Source: Lachnospiraceae bacterium (GTDB lineage Bacteria; Bacillota; Clostridia; Lachnospirales; Lachnospiraceae). Taken from it: DNA of 64,000 bases. The DNA lies in contig JAGASK010000031.1 in NCBI GenBank assembly GCA_017621815.1, positions 16,559-80,558 of the forward strand, given 5' to 3'. Shown here piece by piece: positions 43,800 to 52,301 of the stretch (position 1 is its first letter; every line of letters begins with the position of its first letter). Both the position numbers and the translations under genes were made by a program. The notes under the pieces are model-generated. The model did no database searches. It saw nothing but the letters and a program-made list of their open reading frames with translations, and was not told where the DNA came from.

Positions 43800-44906
43800 C
43801 TAATTCACATCTGACAAAATCGGCACCATATCATGGAACATAAATGTTTCATAAGGCAGAATCCGAAGCCCCGCTTCTCCTGCCCGCATCATAAAGAGGG
43901 CAAAGTATAAAATACCTGCTGCCACCGCACATCCTGTCAGCAGCTTCTTAAGTTTCTTATTCTCAATTCCGGCTATCAGCGCAGGAATAAAGAAAATATG
44001 AGTAATAGTCAGATAATATCCGATTCTGGAAATAATCGGCAGAAAGGAACAGCATACATACATCACCAGGGCTCCCAGATTACAATAGAAATAAAACCTG
44101 TTCCTTCGGCTTCCCGATACCGTCTTTTTATAACAAATAAGAGACAGAATAAGTACCGCCAGACATCTTGCGATGGCTGCAAGACTGGTTCCCCCTTCCA
44201 GATATTCCGTATCCTCATAAGTAGGGTACAGGAACACCACCGCCTTTAAATAAAAATCCTGAAGGAAAAAGAAAGTGGTGCAAAACAGCGCCATAAGTAA
44301 AAGCTGCCACTTTTTCCAGTTAACCGACGCCAGAAAATATAAAGGAATTACAACAAGAATCGACTTATGCAAGGTTGCCCCAAGCAAAATCAACAGGATA
44401 AACTTCAGCCATTCCTTCCGAAGGACATACGGAACGGCGCACAGGGCAAGGGCAAGAGCAAGATAATATCTTACCGTATTAAAGGACTGAAAATAATAGC
44501 CGAAGGCCATAAACAGAAAGAAGGAAAATCCAAAGGAATCTGCCTGCCTGTAAATTGCCCCCAAAAATAACAGCACAGTAAAAAATGCAAAAAACGCAAA
44601 AACCAGCAGATAGTTTTCAAACCCGCTGATGCCGTAAATAATCTTTACAATAAAATTGAACCCGCACTCCGTGGGAACATAAGCATCACAATTCACAAGA
44701 TGCATGAATTCCACATATTTCGCATAATCATTGCCCACATTCAGCCTGCAGGCGGAAAGGGCAAATAAAACCAGAAAAACAGATACCAAACATAATCCGT
44801 TAAGTACCTGCTGCCTGCTGATTCCGTTTTCAATCCTTTCATAGCGGCTGTTCACCATAAGTCCCAGCAAAACAGTTGCCGCTGCCACCAAAATATATAA
44901 AGCCAT
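43800..44906 (-). CDS. EpsG-like polysaccharide polymerase
   Basis: About 368 residues from ATG 44906, preceded by ttgagg and lying 2 nt after the stop of the upstream gene. About ten hydrophobic segments; a loop with CRLNVGNDYAKYVEF is the hallmark of the EpsG family (VGxDYxxY). Presumed to link repeat units outside the membrane, like Wzy. No Wzx-type flippase gene was found in this cluster, so translocation must be encoded elsewhere or performed differently. Confidence 0.85.
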   Translation of the reverse strand: MALYILVAAATVLLGLMVNSRYERIENGISRQQVLNGLCLVSVFLVLFALSACRLNVGNDYAKYVEFMHLVNCDAYVPTECGFNFIVKIIYGISGFENYLLVFAFFAFFTVLLFLGAIYRQADSFGFSFFLFMAFGYYFQSFNTVRYYLALALALCAVPYVLRKEWLKFILLILLGATLHKSILVVIPLYFLASVNWKKWQLLLMALFCTTFFFLQDFYLKAVVFLYPTYEDTEYLEGGTSLAAIARCLAVLILSLICYKKTVSGSRRNRFYFYCNLGALVMYVCCSFLPIISRIGYYLTITHIFFIPALIAGIENKKLKKLLTGCAVAAGILYFALFMMRAGEAGLRILPYETFMFHDMVPILSDVN

Positions 44907-44908
44907 AA

Positions 44909-45691
44909 TTACCTCAATCTGCCTTCCCGGATTCCCTTTTTCATCATCCCATAAGCGCCGCACAGCGGGATTTCCCTGCACATTTCCTGTCTGTGGGCAT
45001 ATAAAAACCGCAGGGAAAACAGTTTCGCCATTCTGCCGTACAAATGATGATAAAGTACGCCTCTGTCTGTAAAAAACTTTTCATTATATCCTTTAAACCA
45101 GGTGGATTCCCGGTAGAGTTCTTCTCCGATTTCCGCAGTGGAGGTATATAAATGCATTCCCTTTTTCAGGCAGTCATGTAAAAACAGGCTGTCCTCCCCA
45201 TTGCTGTATTTAGCGCCGCCTCCGAATAAAAGTGAAAAACCGACATTGCATTTCCTGACGCTGTCAAGCTTTACCGCCACACTGTAAGTAGGATATCTCC
45301 CATAATTATACCATCGAATCCGCCTTGCTTCTTTATTATAATAAGTGGCTCTTCTTTCATCCACTTTAAGGTTAAAGGTAATCAAATCCGCCTGAGGGTT
45401 TTCCTTAAAGACATTCAGAATCTTCTCTTCATAGTCATCATAAAAGCGGATGTCTTCATCGGAAAACAATACAATATCACCATCTGCATGAAGAAGCGCC
45501 GTATTTCTGCTTAAGCCTACACCTCTTTCCGACATGGAAAAAACACGGATTCTTTTTCCCCTGTATTCAAATTCATCATAAAAGCAGCCGTCACACTGAT
45601 TCACAATAATTGCATCAGTATTCAGATTCATGGACTTAACCAGTTCTCCTGCCTCTTTTTCCACTGCCGCTGCAAGCACCTGTAGCCTCAT
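44909..45691 (-). CDS. Glycosyltransferase family 2-like protein
   Basis: 260 residues. The N-terminus is shorter and more diverged than usual (LQVLAAAVEKEAGELVKSM), then IVNQCDGC, RGVGLSRNTALLHADGDIVLFSDEDIRFYDDYE with the SDED acidic cluster, and LLFGGGAKYSNGEDSLFLHDCL. The same arrangement is seen in GT2-like proteins neighbouring EpsG polymerases. C-terminal basic tail. Sugar specificity unknown. Confidence 0.82.
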   Translation of the reverse strand: MRLQVLAAAVEKEAGELVKSMNLNTDAIIVNQCDGCFYDEFEYRGKRIRVFSMSERGVGLSRNTALLHADGDIVLFSDEDIRFYDDYEEKILNVFKENPQADLITFNLKVDERRATYYNKEARRIRWYNYGRYPTYSVAVKLDSVRKCNVGFSLLFGGGAKYSNGEDSLFLHDCLKKGMHLYTSTAEIGEELYRESTWFKGYNEKFFTDRGVLYHHLYGRMAKLFSLRFLYAHRQEMCREIPLCGAYGMMKKGIREGRLR

Positions 45692-45702
45692 TGACCTTCC
45701 AC

Positions 45703-46830
45703 CTAACCGTAATATCTGTTTAAAAATTCTTCATCTGCCTGGGAAACCACCATTCCAAGCACCTTACAATCCTGATTCTTAAGAAGACTCAAAACCCTCC
45801 GGGTCTTTCTGCCCACATCTTCTCCAAAAGGAATTAAAATAATTGCTCCGCCAAGCTCCCTGATACGTATGCATTCTTCTTCCGCCAAAGCATCCCCATT
45901 AAACGGAATTGCCTTCCATTCCCCTTCTTTTTCCTCATCTTCATCATCATTGCTTTTGGGAATGGACCAGGTAAGGCCTCCTGCCTCTCCGTCTCCTCCG
46001 ATAAAATCATATTTATCAATATTTAAAAGGCGCTCAACCTCTTCTTTACGGATTTCACAGTGATTTTCCATATCAATCAGGGCAAAGCTCCGTATATCGC
46101 CCAAAACATAGGTAATATTTGCCCTTAGCTCCCGGGCATATGGCTGAAGCCCTTTCTGGCTTTTGGCTATCAGCCCCAGAGCCTTATAAGGATACTTCCT
46201 CTCCACATCCTCCTGGGTATAAATCGCTTCATCCAGCACATAGAAAAATGCCATAAACAGACAGGATATCACTGCAAAAATTACGGCTCCTGTCACACAG
46301 GCCGTTACCGTTTTGTCATCCCAGAAAACACGGTACGGTTCATCTGTTCTGATGACCTTTATCCGCTTAATCTCCTCGCTGTCATCCGCATAAGCCGTAA
46401 GTCCGCTTTCCGCTGCCGCCTGAACCTCCCGCACAAATTTCTCCGTGCTGCCTTCCACTGTAATCGTCAGCAGCCTGATATCCGACAGAATTTCCGCCTT
46501 GGTTGCCGCCGCCACTTCTTCCCGGCTGATGCCTTCCGGCACATATTCCATAATTCTGTTAAGAATCGGGTCTGCATCCAGCAAATCATTCCAGGTATAA
46601 CCGTTATAATACTGATAAATCTCTCCGCTTTCATCCGCACCAAAGCTGATATAAAGCTTGGACACCGCCTCGTAAGCTACCGGCATCCTGGTAGCCCTTG
46701 CCACCTGGTAAGCAATCCCGCCCACTACGGCTCCTGCCATGGTCAGCATCAAAAGAAGCCACGCTTTGGTTTGAAAACGCAGATACATGCGCTTTAAATC
46801 AATTCCCTTTTTGTTATATTCCTCATTCAT
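45703..46830 (-). CDS. Wzz-like chain-length protein with a degenerate tyrosine-kinase-like domain
   Basis: 375 residues. Cytoplasmic start, membrane segment at about 24-44, extracytoplasmic Wzz domain (about 50-180; YEAVSKLYISF), second segment at about 183-205, then a cytoplasmic domain of about 165 residues. That domain starts ELRANITYVL and ends with GAIILIPFGEDVGRKTRRVL, CKVLGMVVSQADEEFLNRYYG, the framework of a BY-kinase (CpsD/Wzc type), but the Walker A loop and the following Asp box are missing and a very acidic DDEDEEKEGE insert replaces them. It probably regulates polymer length without kinase activity. The terminal YYG is a reduced version of the usual tyrosine cluster. Confidence 0.82.
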   Translation of the reverse strand: MNEEYNKKGIDLKRMYLRFQTKAWLLLMLTMAGAVVGGIAYQVARATRMPVAYEAVSKLYISFGADESGEIYQYYNGYTWNDLLDADPILNRIMEYVPEGISREEVAAATKAEILSDIRLLTITVEGSTEKFVREVQAAAESGLTAYADDSEEIKRIKVIRTDEPYRVFWDDKTVTACVTGAVIFAVISCLFMAFFYVLDEAIYTQEDVERKYPYKALGLIAKSQKGLQPYARELRANITYVLGDIRSFALIDMENHCEIRKEEVERLLNIDKYDFIGGDGEAGGLTWSIPKSNDDEDEEKEGEWKAIPFNGDALAEEECIRIRELGGAIILIPFGEDVGRKTRRVLSLLKNQDCKVLGMVVSQADEEFLNRYYG

Positions 46831-46842
46831 TTTTCTATCCCT

Positions 46843-48237
46843 TTACTTTTCCGGATCATTACCGGACTTCATAGCCGTTACCTGAGTGCTGTCCACACCT
46901 TCCGTGCTCTCGGCTTTAATTAAGATTTTCAGCGTAAGCAGCATCAGTTTGATATCCAGCCATACAGAATAATTTTCAATATAAGACAAATCCAGCTTCA
47001 GCTTATCATAAGGTGTAGTATTATACTTCCCGTAAACCTGGGCATAACCTGCAAGCCCTGCCTTCACCTTCATCCTGAAAACAAATTCCGGCATGTCCTC
47101 CACGTACTGCTTAATAATTTCCGGTCGCTCCGGTCTTGGACCGATAAAGGACATATCCCCCATCAGAATGTTAAACAGCTGGGGAAGCTCATCGATTCTG
47201 ACAGCCCGGATAAATTTCCCAACAGGCGTAATCCTGCTGTCATTTTTCGCTGCCAGCCTTGCCACTCCGTCCTTTTCCGCATCCACCTTCATGCTTCTGA
47301 ATTTCATGATTTTAAATTCCCTGCCGCCGATGGTACAGCGAACCTGCTTGTAAAGCACAGGACCACCATCATAACATTTTATGCAGACAGCCGTAATCAG
47401 CATGACAGGAGAAGTAACGATAGTCAGGATAAGTGCACAGACAATATCTATCAGCCTCTTGGCAATTCTCTGCTCCACCGTAAGGGCATATTCCCTGGTA
47501 AGCAAAATAGGCGTATCAAACAAATGCAGCTGGTCGGAGCCTTTAATCAGCACATCCGGTATCTTGGGCATCATATAAACCCTTATAGAGCGGCTGTAGC
47601 AGTATTTCAAAAGCTTATTCCTTTCTTCCGTGGGGATATCCCACAAAACCACCGCCTCATATTTCCCGCTGATTTCTTTTTCAATATTTTCCAGCCCGTC
47701 CCTTATATTGATGCAGCCGGTAATTACATATTTATCCTTTCTGGAAGCAAACTTCCGCATAATATCCTCTATGGAGCGCTCCCCGTAAACAAGCAGAAGC
47801 TTTCTCGGCGGAAAAACCTTCCTGTAACAAATGTTGCAGATATAGCTCCATACAATGGCAATCACCATCTGCACAATAGTTGCCAGCAGGAAATATTTCG
47901 GGTCCAGCCACCAGTTGTTCATCAGCGACAGCTGGAAATAGGTGAGCACATTCACAAATAATAGCGCAAACATCTGCGAAAAAAACAAATCCAGAGGTTT
48001 TAAATAGCCAATCTTTAAGCCCCCGTAAGTACTGGTAAAAAAGAACAGCAGTACAATATAAATGGCAAACATACCAAGGTGACCGTTTTTTTCAAATTTC
48101 AGACGTGCAGTAAATCTGCTGATGGCAGGATAATAATATTCAAGCCAGATGTAAGCATATACCGCTGTCTGAAACAGCAGTCCCAGGTAACTTAACCAAA
48201 GCACTATGATTCTTTTTACAGACTCAAACTTTCTCAC
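46843..48237 (-). CDS. Polyprenyl glycosylphosphotransferase (initiating sugar transferase)
   Basis: Starts repeat-unit synthesis by moving sugar-1-phosphate to undecaprenyl phosphate. 464 residues: four or five N-terminal hydrophobic segments (about 8-150), a soluble middle domain (about 150-250, KLLLVYGERSIEDI), another membrane helix (about 270-292), and the catalytic C-terminal domain with KQVRCTIGGREFKIMKFRSM, RIDELPQLFNILMGDMSFIGPRPE and AGLAGYAQVYGKYNTTPYDK. A WbaP/CpsE-like architecture; galactose- or glucose-phosphate are likely donors given galE, but this is inference. Confidence 0.92.
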   Translation of the reverse strand: MRKFESVKRIIVLWLSYLGLLFQTAVYAYIWLEYYYPAISRFTARLKFEKNGHLGMFAIYIVLLFFFTSTYGGLKIGYLKPLDLFFSQMFALLFVNVLTYFQLSLMNNWWLDPKYFLLATIVQMVIAIVWSYICNICYRKVFPPRKLLLVYGERSIEDIMRKFASRKDKYVITGCINIRDGLENIEKEISGKYEAVVLWDIPTEERNKLLKYCYSRSIRVYMMPKIPDVLIKGSDQLHLFDTPILLTREYALTVEQRIAKRLIDIVCALILTIVTSPVMLITAVCIKCYDGGPVLYKQVRCTIGGREFKIMKFRSMKVDAEKDGVARLAAKNDSRITPVGKFIRAVRIDELPQLFNILMGDMSFIGPRPERPEIIKQYVEDMPEFVFRMKVKAGLAGYAQVYGKYNTTPYDKLKLDLSYIENYSVWLDIKLMLLTLKILIKAESTEGVDSTQVTAMKSGNDPEK

Positions 48238-48288
48238 TTGCGCACCTCATATATCCACACAGCCTCCATACAGCTGCTTTGTAATTTT

Positions 48289-49095
48289 CTATATTCTTCT
48301 TACTGTTGCCCTGAAAGCCCAGAAAACAAAATTATATGCACTGTATAAAAAGGAAAGCCCTTCCTGCTTCCTGTATAAATACCAGATTCTCTTTATTGCC
48401 TCCAGCTTGTTGGAGGATAAGGACCTGGCAGGTCTTCTGTAAACGGCAAGCACCTCATCAAGGCCATATACTGTAAACCCGTTCCTTAAAAGCTTCCACC
48501 ACAGAGCTGTATCCTCGCTTTTTACCACCGGCATATGAATCAGTTCCCTGCCTGTTTTAGCCGTATCCAGCAAAACTGTCGTAGTAAAAATAACCGTTCT
48601 GGACAACGCCTGACGATAAGTCATAGAAGAAGGAACGTGAACAATTCTGCCTGTTCCCTTTGCGGATTCATCCCCGAACTCATAGGATGTACAGACGAAA
48701 GCTGCCTGCTTTTCCTGCATGAAAGCCATTTCCTTTTCCAGCTTTTCACTCATCCAGATATCATCTGCATCCAGGAAGGCAATATATCTGCCCCTTGCCG
48801 CATCAATGCCCGTATTTCTCGCCATAGCGGCTCCCTGATTGCTTTCTTTTTCAATCAGGCGAATCCGTTTCTTTTCTTCTTCACCGTTTTTCCCTTTTTC
48901 CTGTTCCGCCATCCTGCGCTTCGCAAGGTAATCCTTTATTATCTGCCTGCTGTTATCCTCAGAACAGTCATCCACAAGCAAAAGCTCCCAATTTTCATAG
49001 GTCTGTCCTTCCACCATGCGGATAGTTTCTTCTATATATTCACCGGCATTATAGACCGGCACGATAATGCTTACAAGCCCGTCCTCAAAATTCAT
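48289..49095 (-). CDS. Glycosyltransferase family 2
   Basis: 268 residues: VSIIVPVYNAGEYIEETIRMV, LLVDDCSEDNS, AMARNTGIDAARGRYIAFLDADDIWM (DADD metal site). A lysine/glutamate-rich loop (RMAEQEKGKNGEEEKKR) interrupts the nucleotide-binding part and is longer than normal. C-terminus hydrophobic-basic (YSAYNFVFWAFRATVRRI). It follows the GtrB-like gene without a gap. Confidence 0.9.
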   Translation of the reverse strand: MNFEDGLVSIIVPVYNAGEYIEETIRMVEGQTYENWELLLVDDCSEDNSRQIIKDYLAKRRMAEQEKGKNGEEEKKRIRLIEKESNQGAAMARNTGIDAARGRYIAFLDADDIWMSEKLEKEMAFMQEKQAAFVCTSYEFGDESAKGTGRIVHVPSSMTYRQALSRTVIFTTTVLLDTAKTGRELIHMPVVKSEDTALWWKLLRNGFTVYGLDEVLAVYRRPARSLSSNKLEAIKRIWYLYRKQEGLSFLYSAYNFVFWAFRATVRRI

Positions 49096-50025
49096 CTAAA
49101 TTTCCTCTTTTACAAGATAGATTGGACGTTTTTTTACTTCCATATACGTCTTAGCCAGATACTGTCCCACAATCCCAAGGCAGAAAAGCTGTACCCCGCT
49201 GATTAAAGAAATAATGCAGACCAAAGACGGCCAGCCTGAAGTCGGGTCTCCGAATAAAGCTTTCCTGACAATCGTAAAAATAATCAAACCAAAGGAAAAA
49301 AGGCAAAAAACCACTCCCATAAATGCGGCAAATGCCAGGGGTGCGGTGGAGAAAGACGTAATGCCCTCCAAAGAATAAATAAACAATTTCCAGAAGGACC
49401 ACTTGGTTTCTCCCTTTTTCCTTTCCACATTTTCAAACTCAAGCCACTTCGTTTTAAAGCCGACCCATCCGAAAATCCCCTTCGTAAAACGGTTATATTC
49501 AGGCATGGATAAAATGGCATCCACCACCTGTCTTGTCATCAGCCTGAAATCTCTGGCGCCGTCTACAATCTCCGCTTCCGATATCCGGTTCATCAGCTTA
49601 TAAAACATTCTTGCGAAAAAAGAGCGGATTAAAGGCTCTCCCTTCCTTGTTACTCTTCTGGTCGCCGCCATATCATACCCCTGATGAAGGGCTTCAAACA
49701 TTTCCGGCAAAAGGCCTGGGGGATCCTGCAAATCGGCATCCATACAGGCAATGTAATCGCCGGCGGCTTTTTGAAGTCCGGCATAAAGGGCCGCTTCCTT
49801 ACCGAAATTTCTGGAGAAAGACAAAAGATGGACTCTTTTATCTTTTTGGGTCAGCTTCTTTACTTCCGGTACCGTATTGTCTTTGGATCCGTCATCAATA
49901 TACCACAGTTCAAAGTCTAATTCATTTTTCTTAAAATAATCTTCATTTTTTATGAATTCCTCATAAAAATAAGAAACATTTTCTTCTTCATTATAACAGG
50001 GTATTATTGCACTGAGAAGTTTCAT
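49096..50025 (-). CDS. GtrB-like bactoprenol-linked glycosyltransferase (GT2 with two membrane segments)
   Basis: 309 residues. GT-A domain with IPCYNEEENVSYFY, WYIDDGSKDNT, FSRNFGKEAALYAGL and CMDADLQDPPG, followed by KWSFWKLFIYSLEGI and two membrane helices (about 228-252, 265-288). This is the standard form of GtrB/DPM1-type enzymes that make undecaprenyl-phosphate sugar, probably used by the GT39-like protein at the other end of the cluster. First gene of the exopolysaccharide run, behind the promoter at 50045-50083; gaggt ribosome site. Confidence 0.92.
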   Translation of the reverse strand: MKLLSAIIPCYNEEENVSYFYEEFIKNEDYFKKNELDFELWYIDDGSKDNTVPEVKKLTQKDKRVHLLSFSRNFGKEAALYAGLQKAAGDYIACMDADLQDPPGLLPEMFEALHQGYDMAATRRVTRKGEPLIRSFFARMFYKLMNRISEAEIVDGARDFRLMTRQVVDAILSMPEYNRFTKGIFGWVGFKTKWLEFENVERKKGETKWSFWKLFIYSLEGITSFSTAPLAFAAFMGVVFCLFSFGLIIFTIVRKALFGDPTSGWPSLVCIISLISGVQLFCLGIVGQYLAKTYMEVKKRPIYLVKEEI

Positions 50026-50044
50026 GGGGTTACCTCTGAAAAAT

Positions 50045-50083
50045 ATTATACTGTATATTTTCTATTATCATGACATACAGTAT
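50045..50083 (-). promoter_or_regulatory. Probable exopolysaccharide promoter with flanking inverted repeat
   Basis: Minus strand -10 TATAAT (50050-50045), about 20 bp before the first gene. No good -35 at 16-18 bp (TCATGA). A perfect 9-bp inverted repeat ATACTGTAT (50048-50056) / ATACAGTAT (50075-50083) brackets the -35 region and overlaps the -10, suggesting a regulator-dependent promoter. Confidence 0.55.
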
Positions 50084-50091
50084 AGCATATT

Positions 50092-50125
50092 AAAAAAAAA
50101 GAAGCCACACTTTTTAAGTGCAGCT
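50092..50125 (-). terminator. Terminator after agrB
   Basis: Minus strand hairpin AGCTGCACTT, AAA, AAGTGTGGCT (10 bp with two G-U pairs) followed by TC and nine T. It lies 23 nt after the agrB stop and separates the agr locus from the exopolysaccharide cluster. Confidence 0.88.
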
Positions 50126-50147
50126 CCCCGTCTTTCCTTTTCCCCTT

Positions 50148-50723
50148 TTACTTACGACTTTTCCATTTTTGCAATACCAGCACAAAGGCACTGACAATCA
50201 CCGCCGTCATGACAGCATAGCCATAGCTTACTTTGCACAGAAAAAGAATAATTGACAATGCCATTTCCACGCAAAGCAGCATATGTGTCCGTTTCTTAAA
50301 AACTTTTTCTTCTTTTTCCGAAACCGGTTTATTTTTATCCGCAAGCGGCGCAAGGACAAAAATAACCGCTAAAGAAAACAAAAACAGCAATATGATCAGA
50401 ATTATCATTTGCCATTTCAGCACAACGAATTTAAGAAATAAAAGCGCTGCAGTAAACAGCCCACAGGATTCAATGTAACAACTGATGTAACCTCCCGCAT
50501 GATATCCTCCCGCATATGATCTCAGCGGTATAAATGCTGCCAGAAACACAATGCCATGCCACCACATTCCGCAAAAGTATCCTATCAGCAAAGCTGTAAC
50601 TAAGCTGATGCCCATCGCCACCGTAAGTTCCATGGTTTTTGCATACAGCTCCACATATTTTTCCTGTATATTTCCGTTACAGGCCAGTTTTGCAGCTGTC
50701 TTTCTGAAAAATCTGCTTATCAT
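50148..50723 (-). CDS. agrB: AgrB family AIP-processing protease
   Basis: Membrane cysteine protease that cuts AgrD after the ring residue and forms the thiolactone. 191 residues with 5-6 hydrophobic segments. The active-site signature RSYAGGYHAGGYISC has His75 and Cys82, the same 7-residue spacing as the catalytic pair of staphylococcal AgrB. The ATG overlaps the agrD stop by 4 nt (ATGA), so the two are coupled. A terminator follows. The C-terminal tail is basic (LQKWKSRK), as usual. Confidence 0.94.
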   Translation of the reverse strand: MISRFFRKTAAKLACNGNIQEKYVELYAKTMELTVAMGISLVTALLIGYFCGMWWHGIVFLAAFIPLRSYAGGYHAGGYISCYIESCGLFTAALLFLKFVVLKWQMIILIILLFLFSLAVIFVLAPLADKNKPVSEKEEKVFKKRTHMLLCVEMALSIILFLCKVSYGYAVMTAVIVSAFVLVLQKWKSRK

Positions 50724-50863
50724 AACTTTTTAAAATCATTGATTTCATCAGGCATCTTGGGCTGATGCAGAATAAAACAGCAGGTAAACTGTGTAGTTGT
50801 CACAACCACTGTTGTTAATACTGTTGCAAGAACGGACCCCAAAAGTTTATTTAGTTTATTCAT
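50720..50863 (-). CDS. agrD: AgrD-type cyclic lactone autoinducer precursor (47 aa)
   Basis: 47 residues from ATG 50863 with gaaggaggga 6 nt upstream; longer frames lack such a site. Three parts are visible: an N-terminal amphipathic leader (MNKLNKLLGSVLATVLTTVV, residues 1-20), a core around TTQFTCCFIL, and an acidic recognition tail HQPKMPDEINDFKKL, matching the P-x-x-P-E/D-E pattern of clostridial AgrD proteins. The predicted thiolactone ring is Cys28-Cys29-Phe30-Ile31-Leu32 (five residues) with an N-terminal tail of unknown length; a four-residue ring from Cys29 is less likely. Signal of the quorum-sensing system. Confidence 0.9.
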   Translation of the reverse strand: MNKLNKLLGSVLATVLTTVVVTTTQFTCCFILHQPKMPDEINDFKKL

Positions 50864-50878
50864 GAAACTCCCTCCTTC

Positions 50879-50899
50879 ATAGTTTTTTACGTAAACTAT
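50879..50899 (-). promoter_or_regulatory. Small inverted repeat just upstream of the agrD ribosome site
   Basis: ATAGTTT (50879-50885) and AAACTAT (50893-50899) with a 7-nt loop, 16 nt before the agrD start codon in the 109-nt gap after agrC. It could be an operator or an mRNA hairpin at the agrD leader. Confidence 0.4.
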
Positions 50900-50972
50900 C
50901 ATAGTATGAACCGGAGCATCAAAAAATAAAATTGTCATAAACGGCTCGTCTGAATGTAATAATTTGTCATCC

Positions 50973-52271
50973 TCAGTCTTTTTCTTTGTAATATAATATA
51001 GTTTTTACAATAAAAACATTGCTCTCCTGAGCTACTACAATGGTACCGTTATATCTGTTAACAATTTCCCGAACCGCTGAAAGTCCTATTCCATGATTTT
51101 TCTCATCAGGCTTGGAAGTGACAATCTCTCCATCTGAATTTTTAGAAAGCTTTCCGTCAAAGGTATTGCTAATTTCAAAAAGCAGGGCTGTGGCATCCGA
51201 ATTAATTTTAAATTTGATTTTTCTGTCCTTTTCGGGAAGTTTAGAAGCCGCTTCAATGGCATTATCAAATAAATTTCCCATTAATACATTCAAATCACCA
51301 TTGCTTATACAAATTTTCCCGCCTGCCCTGACTTCCTTCTCCACTTCTATATGCAGTTCTTCTGCCATTTCCACTTTAAAACTGACAACAGAATCAATTC
51401 CGATACTTCCGGTATTAATCATAGTTTTCTGATTTTTCATTCTGCCGATTACATCCAGATACAGCTTATGCAGTTCTTCATACATTCCGTTTTCCAGGTA
51501 ACTGAGTTCAAGCACATAACTGTTTTCCATGTCGTGTTTTATTTTTCTTAAGGTTTCCCATTGTCTCTGGGTTTCCTCATTTCTGGCCCTGTAGTAATCA
51601 TTCTGTTGTTTCAGCAGTTCATGATTCATAGTTTCATCTGCCTGCAGCTGCATTTTCTGATAGATAAAATAGTTCAGAATATTAATCGCAAACAATACCC
51701 CGAAAATAATAACTTCATCGGTTGTAACCGCAAGATAATGGCTGTGTGCCGTCAGATAAAAAATAACAAAGCTGCCGATTGGAACCAGTAGAATATCAAG
51801 CCATTCCGTGAGACCGATTTTTTTCTGCTCATGATTGGAAAGCCGGGCTATTATCTTTACAAAAATAAACCATATGATTTTTGATGCGGCACTTCCCGCA
51901 TATAAGTTGTTTCTTGCTTCATCATTTCCCTCCATCACAATGCCAAGCATATTCATAATAAAAACCGTAATAAGCTCAGCAACAAAACCAAAAGCAACCA
52001 CAAGTAAAACAAGAACAAACTTTGCCTTCAGATTTCCTTTATACAAAGCATGCATAACGGCAAAATTAATTAATAGTGTAAATATGCCATTACACAGGGG
52101 CTTTTCCGCAAAAAGATAGCTGCATAGATTCCATGCAAAGAAACATGCACTCCATCCAAGCAGCTGTATTATCCTGTTTTCTGTTCTTAATCCCAGGACT
52201 TTTTTGTAAAGTATGTAAAGAGTAAAAATAAAGAAGATATCCATTATCCACGAAAAAATATGAATTTCCAT
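50973..52271 (-). CDS. agrC: AgrC-like GHKL sensor histidine kinase
   Basis: 432 residues. N-terminal half with six or seven hydrophobic segments (about 5-215), as in peptide-pheromone receptors. A coiled-coil linker follows, with the dimerisation helix RKIKHDMENSYVL (phospho-acceptor His), then the HATPase_c domain with N-box GNLFDNAIEAASKL and G-box GIGLSAVREIVN. The AgrC family uses the HD-x-x-N style H-box seen here. Lies between the response regulator (30 nt) and agrD (109 nt), so it is the presumed receptor for the neighbouring peptide. Confidence 0.92.
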   Translation of the reverse strand: MEIHIFSWIMDIFFIFTLYILYKKVLGLRTENRIIQLLGWSACFFAWNLCSYLFAEKPLCNGIFTLLINFAVMHALYKGNLKAKFVLVLLVVAFGFVAELITVFIMNMLGIVMEGNDEARNNLYAGSAASKIIWFIFVKIIARLSNHEQKKIGLTEWLDILLVPIGSFVIFYLTAHSHYLAVTTDEVIIFGVLFAINILNYFIYQKMQLQADETMNHELLKQQNDYYRARNEETQRQWETLRKIKHDMENSYVLELSYLENGMYEELHKLYLDVIGRMKNQKTMINTGSIGIDSVVSFKVEMAEELHIEVEKEVRAGGKICISNGDLNVLMGNLFDNAIEAASKLPEKDRKIKFKINSDATALLFEISNTFDGKLSKNSDGEIVTSKPDEKNHGIGLSAVREIVNRYNGTIVVAQESNVFIVKTILYYKEKD

Positions 52272-52301
52272 TATATACCCATACCTTTCCTGCTTTATCT
52301 G

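Noticed and set aside
50864-50938. Longer agrD start giving 72 residues
   Set aside because: The extra 25 residues run through the intergenic region; the ATG at 50863 has a strong gaaggaggga ribosome site and normal AgrD length.
50864-50972. AgrA/LytTR-type 9-bp direct repeats upstream of agrD
   Set aside because: Several GTT-containing 9-mers (gccGTTtat, ccgGTTcat) resemble half-sites, but their spacings (31 and 15 nt) do not fit the usual about 21-nt spacing.
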